Assembly (NCBI GenBank): GCA_018377235.1
Contig: JAGZZT010000002.1
Location: 62,001-126,000 of the forward strand
DNA length: 64,000 bases
Reading direction: 5' to 3'
Source: Clostridium sp.
GTDB taxonomy: Bacteria > Bacillota > Clostridia > Lachnospirales > Lachnospiraceae
Shown: piece by piece, positions 7,962 through 16,493 of the stretch
Position numbering within the stretch: position 1 is the first letter of the stretch
How the letters are laid out: every line of letters begins with the position of its first letter
Notes under the pieces: model-generated
What the model was told of the DNA's origin: nothing
Databases searched by the model: none
What the model saw: only the letters and a program-made list of their open reading frames with translations
Translations under genes and position numbers: made by a program

Positions 7962-8777
7962 CTACATCACATCTGAAAAATGCGGTCTCAGTTTTCTGAA
8001 TACCTTAAGTCCCAGAAACATTAAAAGAAGCGTCACTCCCCAAAAATAGAGCGTCAGTGTGGGACGCTCAAAGAACCAGTGTCCTTCCAACATGCTGTCT
8101 CTGAATCCAGTGGAAATATAATAGAATGGATTCAGCTTAAACAGAGGCAGAAGCCACGGATGAGCGTTAGTAAACATGGATTCATGGTACATAATAGGCG
8201 TCAGCCACATACCGAACTGCAGGCAGATGCCCACGATCTGCGCCATGTCCTTAAAGAACACCTGAATCGAACTGGTCAGGTAGGTTACTGCCAGCGCCAG
8301 CATGGATGCAGCGAAGGAGTAGTAAAGCACCTGAACCCAGGTGATGATAGGGAAATGTCCTCCCACCAGATAAAGCCCCGCCATGATAACCAGGAAGCAG
8401 GCATGTACCATAAAGCAGGAGATTATTTTAATAATCGGAAGCATTTCCACCTGGAAGACTACCTTCTTTACCAGATAGTGATACTCCTGAAGACAGTTAG
8501 TCCCTGTATTTAACGCCTCGCTGAAATAGAACCAGGGCACAATTCCAGGAACCATCCAGATCACATAAGACGCCCCGGGAACAGGAGGCGGGCTCTTAAA
8601 GCCGTACTCTCCAAACAGAAACGCGTAAATCAGAATCGTCACAAGGGGCTGGATAAACATCCAGACCACTCCGAAATAGGAGCCTACAAACCGCTTCTTA
8701 AAGTCAGCCTTGGACAGATCCCAGATCAGCTTTCTCTTCTCTATGATCCCTTTAAAAAGGGAAGTATAATAGCTCAT
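7962..8777 (-). CDS. ABC-2 type polysaccharide export permease (Wzm/TagG/RfbA-like)
   Basis: A 271-aa inner-membrane protein with six predicted TM segments. The ABC-2 polysaccharide export pattern is clear: SKADFKKRFVGSYFGVVWMF near the N-terminus, WFYFSEAL, and the LNPFYYISTGFRDSML segment near the C-terminus. In known systems the permease pairs with a Wzt/TagH-type ATPase to export lipid-linked O-antigen, rhamnan or teichoic acid. No ATPase gene is adjacent: this is the last gene of the minus-strand operon and the next gene downstream is gltS on the other strand. The ATPase must be elsewhere or has been lost. The start is supported by GGAGG 7 nt upstream. Confidence 0.88.
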   Translation of the reverse strand: MSYYTSLFKGIIEKRKLIWDLSKADFKKRFVGSYFGVVWMFIQPLVTILIYAFLFGEYGFKSPPPVPGASYVIWMVPGIVPWFYFSEALNTGTNCLQEYHYLVKKVVFQVEMLPIIKIISCFMVHACFLVIMAGLYLVGGHFPIITWVQVLYYSFAASMLALAVTYLTSSIQVFFKDMAQIVGICLQFGMWLTPIMYHESMFTNAHPWLLPLFKLNPFYYISTGFRDSMLEGHWFFERPTLTLYFWGVTLLLMFLGLKVFRKLRPHFSDVM

Positions 8778-8819
8778 TCATTACCTCCGTGTCCGATTTC
8801 AATATTAAAACTTTCAATA

Positions 8820-9374
8820 TTAAAAACGGAAGGTATCCTTAAAACCGCCCCATTTCTGATCCTTATCAGAAATAATCAGCTCCATTCCCTCCTCAATCGG
8901 CCACTCTACGCCAATCTCCGGGTCATTCCAGGCCAGTCCGCCCTCGTCTCCAGGATGGTAAAAGTCTGTGCATTTGTAGGCAAACTCCGCCTCGTCAGAC
9001 AGCACCAGGAATCCGTGAGCAAATCCCTCCGGAATATAGAACTGCTTCTTGTTCTCAGCGGACAGAACTACGCCGAACCACTTTCCATAAGTCTCAGAAT
9101 CGGCCCGTAAATCTACCGCCACGTCAAACACTGTGCCGCGGATGGCGCGGACCAGCTTTCCCTGAGGATACTGCTTCTGGTAGTGAAGTCCTCTCAGCAC
9201 GCCCTTCACAGACATAGACTGATTGTCCTGGACAAATACCATGTCAAGACCAGCCTCCTTAAAATCATTCTGATTATAAGTCTCCACAAAGTAGCCTCTC
9301 TCATCCTTAAATACAGTCGGCTCAATCACATAAAGCCCCTTGATATCGCATGGTGTCACTTTAATTTTTCCCAT
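8820..9374 (-). CDS. rfbC: dTDP-4-dehydrorhamnose 3,5-epimerase
   Basis: A 184-aa cupin-fold epimerase of dTDP-L-rhamnose synthesis. Motifs: FKDERGYFVETYN, VLRGLHYQ (catalytic His), KLVRAIRGTVFDVAVDLR, IPEGFAHGF, YKCTDFYHP and a C-terminal ISDKDQKWGGFKD. Length matches RmlC/RfbC. The companion genes rfbA, rfbB and rfbD are not in the window, so the rest of the rhamnose pathway must be encoded elsewhere. Position just upstream of the export permease and downstream of a rhamnosyltransferase-like gene suggests that the exported glycan contains rhamnose. Confidence 0.95.
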   Translation of the reverse strand: MGKIKVTPCDIKGLYVIEPTVFKDERGYFVETYNQNDFKEAGLDMVFVQDNQSMSVKGVLRGLHYQKQYPQGKLVRAIRGTVFDVAVDLRADSETYGKWFGVVLSAENKKQFYIPEGFAHGFLVLSDEAEFAYKCTDFYHPGDEGGLAWNDPEIGVEWPIEEGMELIISDKDQKWGGFKDTFRF

Positions 9375-9504
9375 CTCTTTATCCTTGCCTTTCTTCTGTT
9401 TTCTTTATTACAATTTTACCTCTTGATCATCTGTTTTCAGGCTTTCCCTACTATACCACTATCCGCCCGTTCTGGCAAGAGCAGGGCGCCGGGAACGCGG
9501 CGGC

Positions 9505-9864
9505 TCAGTCCTTTTCAGCTTTCGCCCGATCCCGCTCTTCCTTCTCGTCAATCGCCATCTTCTGCACCAGCTCCCGAAGCCTTGTCTCCATCTGAGACTG
9601 CTTGATCGTCATGTGGAACAGCTTGACAATCAGCAGGAAAATAACAAACATAAAAATGAAATTAGAGGTAGAATACGTTCCCGCCAGTTCTCCCAATATA
9701 GTCGGTACAATCGGGAACACACTGAACAGAATCAGCATAAAGGAGAATCCAATCCAGAACAGGGAATCCTCAATCTGTAGTTTTGACTGTCTGATCTTCC
9801 GAATAATCAGTACAGTTGTCAGAATAGAAGCTATAATTAAAACAATCCTTAATAGTAATGTCAC
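9505..9864 (-). CDS. DUF2304 family small membrane protein
   Basis: A 119-aa protein with three hydrophobic segments (about residues 3-21, 34-58 and 66-84) and a charged, probably coiled C-terminus rich in E, K and R. Size, topology and the IEDSLFWIGFSFMLIL pattern match DUF2304, whose genes are often found directly after a polyprenyl-phosphate glycosyltransferase in glycan operons, as here (15 nt gap to the GT2 gene upstream). Its molecular role is not established; a membrane partner for the adjacent transferase is an inference from gene order. Confidence 0.82.
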   Translation of the reverse strand: MTLLLRIVLIIASILTTVLIIRKIRQSKLQIEDSLFWIGFSFMLILFSVFPIVPTILGELAGTYSTSNFIFMFVIFLLIVKLFHMTIKQSQMETRLRELVQKMAIDEKEERDRAKAEKD

Positions 9865-9879
9865 TGTCTGCTCTCCTCC

Positions 9880-10572
9880 TTACTCTTCCCGTTTCCGAAA
9901 GCTCTGAATCAGCAAAATGGACAGCAGAATTTTAGTCATGTAAAAAACAGATTTCATCGGAGTCAGGTAGCTGGCTCCCTGCATTCTCTCATCCATAATG
10001 ACCGGTATTTCCGCTACCCTGGCCCCCGCCTTAATCAGGTAGGACACTGTGTCCGGCTCCGGACCATAGTTTAAGCCCTCGGCAAATTCGCGTATCATTT
10101 TCTGATTGAACATGCGAAGGCCTGAGGTGGGATCTTTAATTGTCACTCCCGTTGTCAGACGGATCGCCCACTCAATCAGGCGGCTTCCTATCATACGCAT
10201 GGAAAACGGCTTTTTCGCCCCTACAAACCGGGAACCAATGACAATATCATAGCCTTCCTCCATCTTTTTTATCATGGCCTCCAGGTATTCCGGGCGGTGC
10301 TGCCCGTCTCCGTCCAGCTGAACCGCATAGCGGTAGCCCTTCTTCGCCGCGTATTTAAGCCCCGCCTGAAAGCCTCCCGCCAGCCCCAGGTTGACCGGCA
10401 AATCTAAAAATTCATAGCCCTGGCTGCGGCATATTTCCCCTGTTCTGTCCCTGGAGCCATCGTTGATCACAAGGTAGTCATACTGGGGAAAATTCTGAAT
10501 CAGGTGGTTCACTACCCGCTCAATATTGCTCTCCTCATTGTAGGCTGGTATCACAATCAGTAAATCTGACAT
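9880..10572 (-). CDS. GT2 family glycosyltransferase (DPM1/DPG-synthase-like)
   Basis: A 230-aa GT-A fold enzyme. Motifs: VIPAYNEESNIERVV at the N-terminus, the nucleotide-binding VINDGSRDRT, LDGDGQH (DXD-type metal site), IGSRFVG, and DPTSGLRMFN. This pattern fits dolichyl/polyprenyl-phosphate hexose synthases, which make a lipid-linked sugar donor at the membrane. No C-terminal TM pair is present, so the adjacent DUF2304 protein may supply membrane attachment (inference). Of two ATGs 3 nt apart, the second (10572) has the better distance to GGAGG. Confidence 0.88.
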   Translation of the reverse strand: MSDLLIVIPAYNEESNIERVVNHLIQNFPQYDYLVINDGSRDRTGEICRSQGYEFLDLPVNLGLAGGFQAGLKYAAKKGYRYAVQLDGDGQHRPEYLEAMIKKMEEGYDIVIGSRFVGAKKPFSMRMIGSRLIEWAIRLTTGVTIKDPTSGLRMFNQKMIREFAEGLNYGPEPDTVSYLIKAGARVAEIPVIMDERMQGASYLTPMKSVFYMTKILLSILLIQSFRKREE

Positions 10573-10598
10573 CATATCCTCCGTTGCTTGTATATCCG

Positions 10599-11585
10599 TT
10601 ATTTGTGTATTTCCTGCTTATTCCAATAGGCTTTGTTCATGGTCAGGGCAAGCACTATTTTATCTGGCAGCCTGCGGTATCTCTTTCCCAGGAAATAGCC
10701 GATATATTTAAAACCGCTGTGCACAATCAGTTGGGGAAGCAGATGCCATTTCCCCTGTCTGATCAGAAAAGCAGCTGTGCGCTTCACCAGACGGATTCCC
10801 TCCCCCTCGGAGGAAATACCGGCAAAGATCTCCGGATGATCCGCCTGGGACACCGCCAGATCAAAATTTCGGCGCAGCTGCTGGAAGGCTGTGTAATTAT
10901 GGGAATGAAATACCTGAGCGTCCGCTGCATAGGCGATTCTGTAGCCCTTCTTCATGGCTCCAGCCGCATAAATCATATCCTCATTGAAAATGGTCTTCTT
11001 GATAAAGCCGCCCAGCTTCCTGTAAATGTCCGTCCGGTAGGCAGCGCAGACGTTGGAGCAGAAATAAGCCTTGATTCCCATCTCTTCCAAATCTGCAATT
11101 GATTTTACACGGCTGCTTTCCGGATAGTTAAAGGAGCGAGTGTACGTTTCTATCAGTGAACAGCTGTCGAAAGGCAGCTGTCTGGCATAGGCCGCCGCTA
11201 TGTCCTCCCCTTTTTCCAGAGCCTTTACCAGATTTCCCACCAGCCTGGAATCCCTGGGGACTGCGTCGTGAGTCATGCAGATGCAGATATCGGCCTTTGA
11301 CAGACGAATTCCCTGATCTCTGGTAGCTCCATGATCAAACTCTTCTTTAGAGAGATGATGCACCTCAAGCTTCAGCTCCCCCGTATCCTCTTCTGAGGAA
11401 AAGGCTGTCTCGTATCTGCTGTCCCAGTATCGTTTCTCCGTGTTCATAATAATCACCCGGTGCAGCGGATACTCCTGCCCTCTCAGACGCTTTAGCAGCT
11501 CCTCAAAGCTCTTTCCCGGACGGTACACCGGAATCACAACGTCCACTGTCTTGATTGTTTCCTGTTCCATGGCTGCATTCTCCAT
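10599..11585 (-). CDS. GT2 family glycosyltransferase, rhamnosyltransferase-like
   Basis: A 328-aa transferase with VDVVIPVYRPG at the start, the EEFDHGATRDQGIRLS block typical of RfbN/RgpB-type rhamnosyltransferases, MTHDAVP as the DXD-equivalent region, and FNEDMIYAAGAMKKGYRIAYA. It probably adds rhamnose from dTDP-L-rhamnose to a lipid-linked glycan in the cytoplasm, consistent with rfbC in the same operon. An internal ATG five codons in is an alternative start. The precise acceptor is unknown. Confidence 0.85.
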   Translation of the reverse strand: MENAAMEQETIKTVDVVIPVYRPGKSFEELLKRLRGQEYPLHRVIIMNTEKRYWDSRYETAFSSEEDTGELKLEVHHLSKEEFDHGATRDQGIRLSKADICICMTHDAVPRDSRLVGNLVKALEKGEDIAAAYARQLPFDSCSLIETYTRSFNYPESSRVKSIADLEEMGIKAYFCSNVCAAYRTDIYRKLGGFIKKTIFNEDMIYAAGAMKKGYRIAYAADAQVFHSHNYTAFQQLRRNFDLAVSQADHPEIFAGISSEGEGIRLVKRTAAFLIRQGKWHLLPQLIVHSGFKYIGYFLGKRYRRLPDKIVLALTMNKAYWNKQEIHK

Positions 11586-11621
11586 TTAATCTCTCTTTTT
11601 GATTCCTGTTCTTTCTGCGCT

Positions 11622-12443
11622 CTACTTTTCATAAGCCTTATAAGCTTTCCTGTAAAAATACATGAACACTTTTACCGCTGGTTCCGGCCACATCTTCCGA
11701 AACATGGCAGTCTCGTCATTTTTCCTGCGGTTATCCTCAATACACTGCTTTGTGGTGGCTCCAGGATGCACCCGGTAGAAAATAAGAGGCCGCTCGCAGC
11801 AGACAAACCGGCCCGGCCGGCCGGCCAGCTGATAGAGATTGTCCCAGTCCAGCGCAAACTCAAAGGCTGAGTCAAACAGATGAGCCCCTATCAGCTTTTT
11901 ATTATAGGCACAGGAAGGACAGCAGATAGAATTGCCAAATAAAAGCGCCGCCCTCTTGACTGTTCTTCTGTCTGAAAACCGCTTAAACCTCAGAGGCAGG
12001 CGGAGCAGTTTTTTCACCAGCCACACTGTATTCACCAGCTGAAGCTTCGGCGATCCAGAGTCTTGTTCCATCCGAAGGGTGGCATAATCGCTGCAGAACA
12101 CCGTCATATCGGGATATTTTTCATACATGGAAAGAAGCGTCTCTGCATAATGAGCTTCATACCTGTCATCCTGGTGAGCGATGGTTACCAGTTCCCCGGA
12201 AGCCTTTTCATAAGCAAACAGCCAGTCCTCTCTGATTCCGCTTTTTCCTTCCCTCACATAGAGGGGAATCCTGTATTTTTCTGCCAGCCCTGCAATATAA
12301 GGACTGGGTGTGGAGGTACAGCATATAAGCTCCGATCTCCGTCTCTGGCAGACGAGAGACGCCATACATTCCTCCAGGTAAGGAGAATCACCGTAGGCAC
12401 AGATGGCAAATGTATGCCGTTTTTTTCCCTTTTTTTCTGTCAT
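11622..12443 (-). CDS. GT2 family glycosyltransferase
   Basis: A 273-aa GT-A protein: HTFAICAYGDSPYLEECM at the start, IAHQDDRYE as the metal/nucleotide site near residue 90, FALDWDNLYQLA near 205, and a basic C-terminus. The sugar donor and acceptor cannot be told from sequence. It sits 36 nt upstream of the rhamnosyltransferase-like gene in the same operon. A GGAAGGA ribosome site precedes the start. Confidence 0.8.
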   Translation of the reverse strand: MTEKKGKKRHTFAICAYGDSPYLEECMASLVCQRRRSELICCTSTPSPYIAGLAEKYRIPLYVREGKSGIREDWLFAYEKASGELVTIAHQDDRYEAHYAETLLSMYEKYPDMTVFCSDYATLRMEQDSGSPKLQLVNTVWLVKKLLRLPLRFKRFSDRRTVKRAALLFGNSICCPSCAYNKKLIGAHLFDSAFEFALDWDNLYQLAGRPGRFVCCERPLIFYRVHPGATTKQCIEDNRRKNDETAMFRKMWPEPAVKVFMYFYRKAYKAYEK

Positions 12444-12517
12444 TATATTTCCTTCCTGCTGTCTTCAGCCCCATCAAAACATCCTGTACTGCCAGATTCC
12501 TTCACTGCCATGCTTCC

Positions 12518-14590
12518 CTACAGGCAGAGAACTGACAGCACGTCCGCCGCATAAACAGCATAAAACACCACGCCTGCCAGAGCCAGCACCAGCGGATAAT
12601 ATACTGAATTTTTCAGCTTCACCTGCACGCAGGAAGGACTTACTGCCAGCCATACCAGAAACAGAAACGGCAGGTAATATCTTCCCTGGACGCCTTCGAT
12701 ATACGTATTCCCCGGCGGAGTAAAGGCAATGTACATGGAAGTCCATACCAGAACAGCGCAGACTCCGGCCAGAAGAAATATCCACACTCTCTGACTTTTT
12801 GTCAGTTTTTTTCCACAAGAACTCCCTGTATCTGTGAGGATAACTGCTGCACTGGCCGCGTACAGAAGCCACGGGAAGGAAATCACGCCTAAATGGCCCA
12901 GCGTTCCAAAGACTCCTTCTCCCAGTACATAGGACGGAAAACTGGCAAATATATTTTTAAACAGCACTGCAGCGTAGGCTAACGGCTGGCCCAGCACATA
13001 GGCCATCTGTCCTGTCTCGCTGGTGGCTCCGCCTCTCAAATCTCCCGTCTCGCTGGGCGAAATGAGTACCGGCAGCACGAAGGAAGCCATCATAAGCAGA
13101 AACATGACCGCAAAGCCGGCCCGCATCCAGTTTCTCTTTTTCTTCGTCTCAAACCGTTCTGCCGGGATCAGAAAGCCCATTAAAATCAGAGGCGCATAGA
13201 CCGCCTTAATCCGGCATCCCCAGAAGAATGCTCCGGTTAAAATCACAAAGTCCCTCACTGACAGCCGCCTCTCCTGATTCAGCATCGCCTCCAGCATATA
13301 GGCACAGGAAAGCGCTGTAAAGGCAGTCACTGTCGGGTCATAAGAATAAACTCCAGCCAGCATCATCGGCGCCGGCATCAGCCCGATAAAAGCCAGCATT
13401 CCCTTACCCACCGGTGTTTTCCGGATGGCCAGGGCCATTACCAGAACATAGATAAACAGATTTCCCAGCCTGCCCAGTTTAAATAGCATGGAAAATGGCA
13501 GATGAAGTATCTCTCCGGCCTTTAAAAAGGCCGCCTGACCCAGATATCCAGTAAACGTAGCCTTATTCAGATCCGCGCTCCAGCGGATAGAGCCGTTTCT
13601 GTAATCTCCCGTCTGATCCAGGTACTTGTCCAGAGCCTGCTGCTCTCTGAGCCCCCCCGGCTGGTTCAGCGGCCAGGTATCAATTCCAGCAGAAAATTCC
13701 TGAAAAACTGTGGGAGAAAGCTGCACTGGATTTCTGTAGTGGGCGATCCAGAAGCTTTGTTCAAAATGAATCTCCTCATCAAACCCCACCTTGTTCGCCG
13801 GCAGAGAGAGGGAGAACAAAAGCCCTCCAGTGAGGGCGATGATCAGAAATCCAGCCTCCGCATGGCGCCCGATCCACCTTCTGCAGACAATCAGGAAGAC
13901 AGCGGTTCCTGCCAGGCACCAGAAAAAACACAGCCGGAAGGGATTGACTGCCGCCTCTGTCACTGCCTCAAATCCAGTAAATTCCAGAGGCATGGAGGCA
14001 AAGTCAATATAGGAAAGTCCCGGCTCATAAAGCTCTCCCCTGCTGACAGAAAGCTCAATGCAGTCCGCCTCTTTTCCCACAGGAATCCAGGCCGTCTGTA
14101 TGGTCTTTGGGTTTTTGTCGCGAAGAATCTCTGCATCTCTCTCCCGAATCTCCCCGTACTCGTTCTCCACATAGGCCTTGGCCGTCATGTTCAGAAGGCC
14201 GTCATAATCGTAGGAACAGGCCAGCTCGCCCACATAAGTCCCGACAGGAATCCGTATGGTACCCGCCTCCTCTGTCAGTCTGAGACGGCCTCCCTGCTCC
14301 AGCTGAAAGCCTTTGTACTCCACATTGGACAGGGGAATAGAAAAATTTCCCTCCTTCTCATGATGCAAAAGAGAAAGATTGCAGAAAAGCTCCAGCAAAA
14401 GCCCAAAAAAGAACACGAAAATCACGCAGGATCCCGCCTTTAGCAGCCGCCTCCTGCTCTCTTCCGCTCTGGGATTTGTTTTGTGTTCTGCTGCAGAAGC
14501 TGTTTTCAGTTCCCTCTCAGTTTCTTTGTTCCGAACCGTCCCCTGCTCTCTTTCCTTCTCCTGCATACCTGTATCTATCTTCTCTTCCAT
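12518..14590 (-). CDS. DUF2142-type polytopic membrane protein (putative glycosyltransferase)
   Basis: A 690-aa protein: a charged cytoplasmic N-terminus (about 48 residues), one TM near 50-70, an extracytoplasmic domain to about residue 215, then about ten TM segments. The NKVGFDEEIHFEQSFW segment, with acidic residues at the start of the membrane domain, resembles the DUF2142 and GT-C (GT39-like) families, which use polyprenyl-phosphate sugars outside the membrane. That fits the DPM1-like gene in the same operon. The function is inferred, not shown. It is followed after 74 nt by a GT2 gene. Confidence 0.75.
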   Translation of the reverse strand: MEEKIDTGMQEKEREQGTVRNKETERELKTASAAEHKTNPRAEESRRRLLKAGSCVIFVFFFGLLLELFCNLSLLHHEKEGNFSIPLSNVEYKGFQLEQGGRLRLTEEAGTIRIPVGTYVGELACSYDYDGLLNMTAKAYVENEYGEIRERDAEILRDKNPKTIQTAWIPVGKEADCIELSVSRGELYEPGLSYIDFASMPLEFTGFEAVTEAAVNPFRLCFFWCLAGTAVFLIVCRRWIGRHAEAGFLIIALTGGLLFSLSLPANKVGFDEEIHFEQSFWIAHYRNPVQLSPTVFQEFSAGIDTWPLNQPGGLREQQALDKYLDQTGDYRNGSIRWSADLNKATFTGYLGQAAFLKAGEILHLPFSMLFKLGRLGNLFIYVLVMALAIRKTPVGKGMLAFIGLMPAPMMLAGVYSYDPTVTAFTALSCAYMLEAMLNQERRLSVRDFVILTGAFFWGCRIKAVYAPLILMGFLIPAERFETKKKRNWMRAGFAVMFLLMMASFVLPVLISPSETGDLRGGATSETGQMAYVLGQPLAYAAVLFKNIFASFPSYVLGEGVFGTLGHLGVISFPWLLYAASAAVILTDTGSSCGKKLTKSQRVWIFLLAGVCAVLVWTSMYIAFTPPGNTYIEGVQGRYYLPFLFLVWLAVSPSCVQVKLKNSVYYPLVLALAGVVFYAVYAADVLSVLCL

Positions 14591-14661
14591 GTAGCTGTCT
14601 GTCCTCTCCTGCCTGCTTTTCCGTTCTATTTCTGATTTTCCTGGTTTACTGGACTGCGCCT

Positions 14662-15405
14662 CTATGGCTGTGCCGGAATAATCCGCTCAATATTTCTATG
14701 TTCTAAAATTCTCTCATAGTCCTCTATATAGTCCACCTCGGCCCAGAAGAGTCCTCCCACATCCTTTACATACACCTCTCTCTCCTGAGTCATCTCATAC
14801 AGTACGTTTTCCCACCAGACAGAATGCTTCTGCTCCCCTATCATCTGATTCATTCTCTCAGAAAAACATGGCAGAAAAGAGGAGGAAAACCGTCCGATTC
14901 CTATGTACTCTCCCGTAATATCATCCCCGGACAGTTCCTTTCCATATTTTTTCAGGATGCCGTTTTCATAGAAAAATTTGTAATCAGCCGTCTCCCTGCG
15001 GGTCTCATCGGCAAACATCACCGGACTCTTTTTCTCTGCCAGAATCTGGTCTAAAAGCGCCTCCTCCATGTATACATCCCCGTTCATAATCATCAGATCT
15101 TCTCCAGCTTCAGCAGCCTCCTCTATAAAGGAGCCGGCAAACCAGGCAGAGGCGATGCTGTTGGTCACGTCATAAAACGGGTTGACATAAAATTTCACTG
15201 AACAGTCCCTCAGCACGTCTTTTATTACCTGAGCCCGATACCCCAGCACAATGCCGATCTCCGAAATTCCCCTGCTCTTTAACAGCTCCACTGTATATCG
15301 AATCAGGCAGAGACCATTTCCAATGTCAACCGTACATTTTGGTTTTCCTGACAGGTAACGGGAAATCCTGGTTCCCCGTCCCGCCGCTAAAATTAATACT
15401 CTCAC
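14662..15405 (-). CDS. Sugar-phosphate/phosphonate nucleotidyltransferase (LicC/PntC-like)
   Basis: A 247-aa NTP_transferase: MRVLILAAGRGTRI and a KPKCTVDI segment form the nucleotide-binding site; LMIMNGDVYMEE carries the metal-binding Asp; VDYIEDYERIL closes the domain. The family includes phosphocholine cytidylyltransferase (LicC) and 2-aminoethylphosphonate cytidylyltransferase (PntC). Its start overlaps the end of the aminotransferase gene by 4 nt, and a LicD-type transferase is two genes upstream. This arrangement suggests activation of a small amine-phosph(on)ate with CTP for transfer to a glycan. Whether the substrate is AEP, choline phosphate or something else is unresolved. Confidence 0.78.
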   Translation of the reverse strand: MRVLILAAGRGTRISRYLSGKPKCTVDIGNGLCLIRYTVELLKSRGISEIGIVLGYRAQVIKDVLRDCSVKFYVNPFYDVTNSIASAWFAGSFIEEAAEAGEDLMIMNGDVYMEEALLDQILAEKKSPVMFADETRRETADYKFFYENGILKKYGKELSGDDITGEYIGIGRFSSSFLPCFSERMNQMIGEQKHSVWWENVLYEMTQEREVYVKDVGGLFWAEVDYIEDYERILEHRNIERIIPAQP

Positions 15406-16493
15406 AGAAGCCCCCTGTTCTGCATATCTTTTAATGCGTTTATCAGGCTGTCATTATCAGCCTCCGTCAAATGTCCCATATGGCCGACTCTGAAAATCCG
15501 GTCTGCCAGCGCCCCTCCGTTAGGGCAGACAAAAATACCGTACTCATCCTTTAAAATCTCAAAAATCCGATAAGCGGAAACCGGCGTTCCATCCGGTCCG
15601 CACCCCGTAGGATGAAGAGGAGTCTCTCCATAAGAAAGAGATTCCGACACAATCTCAAAGGGAAGAGAGCTTATCTTCTCCCTGAAGTCCTCAGCCTGGC
15701 GGCGGATCCGTTTAAGCTCTTCCGAAAGTCCCTGTTCTTCAATACGCTTCAGCCTTCTGTTCAGCTGTATCAGCACGCTGACTGCCGGAGTGTAGGGGGT
15801 CTGTCCCCTCTCCCCATCCTTTAAATAGTCTTTCAGATCAAAGTAGATGGAACGCACTGTATGTTCCTGCACCCGCTTTATGGCTCTCTCCCCCAGTACC
15901 AGAACAGACAGTCCCGGCGGAAGGGCTAAGGCCTTCTGAGAGCCGGTCAGCACCAGATCCACCCCCCACTGTTCCATAAAAAAATCATCGGCCAGGAAGG
16001 AACTGATGGCGTCCACCAGGAGTACAAGACCGTTTCTCCTGCAGAAATCTGAGATCAGATCCATGTCATAGTACACACCTGTAGAGGTCTCGTGGACATT
16101 GACCAGAAAACCAGTAAAATCTTTTCCTTCATAAGCAGCTAAATGGTCTTTTTTCAGTGCCTCTCCAGAATTCAGATAAATGGTCTCATGGGGAATCTCA
16201 AGCACCTGGCACAGCTTTTCAAATCTGGCTCCGAAGCTTCCTCCGTTTACTACCAGCAGCCTATCCTCCTCTGTAAACAGATTGAGAACTGCCGCCTCCA
16301 TAGCCGCAGTCCCGGAGCCGGTGAGAAACAGCGCCCGTGCGCCGTCTCCTGCCCGCATAAACTGCTTCATCAATGTCTCGTTTTCCTTCATCAGAGCGGA
16401 AAACTCCGGAGTCCTGAAGTACGGAATTTCCTGAGCTCCAAGGCTTCGTATCTCCTCATCCATCATCACCGGTCCAACTGCAAAATTGATCAT
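15402..16493 (-). CDS. Class V aminotransferase (PhnW / alanine-glyoxylate aminotransferase-like)
   Basis: A 363-aa fold-type I PLP enzyme. Visible features: N-terminal FAVGPVMM, phosphate-binding TGSGTAAMEAAV near residue 60, VDAISSF with the PLP-ring Asp near 160, and the Schiff-base lysine in TGSQKAL near 185. The family includes 2-aminoethylphosphonate:pyruvate aminotransferase (PhnW). Genes on both sides overlap it by 4 nt, so it is tightly coupled to the nucleotidyltransferase and flippase genes. A role in making the amine that LicD later transfers is plausible. No PEP mutase or phosphonopyruvate decarboxylase is present in the window. Confidence 0.8.
   Translation of the reverse strand: MINFAVGPVMMDEEIRSLGAQEIPYFRTPEFSALMKENETLMKQFMRAGDGARALFLTGSGTAAMEAAVLNLFTEEDRLLVVNGGSFGARFEKLCQVLEIPHETIYLNSGEALKKDHLAAYEGKDFTGFLVNVHETSTGVYYDMDLISDFCRRNGLVLLVDAISSFLADDFFMEQWGVDLVLTGSQKALALPPGLSVLVLGERAIKRVQEHTVRSIYFDLKDYLKDGERGQTPYTPAVSVLIQLNRRLKRIEEQGLSEELKRIRRQAEDFREKISSLPFEIVSESLSYGETPLHPTGCGPDGTPVSAYRIFEILKDEYGIFVCPNGGALADRIFRVGHMGHLTEADNDSLINALKDMQNRGLL

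Noticed and set aside
8079..8513. Plus-strand frame antisense to the ABC-2 permease
   Set aside because: Shadow of the permease gene; no start signal or family resemblance.
13739..14443. Long plus-strand frame antisense to the DUF2142 gene
   Set aside because: No ribosome site and no protein-like pattern; it mirrors the codon structure of the gene on the other strand.
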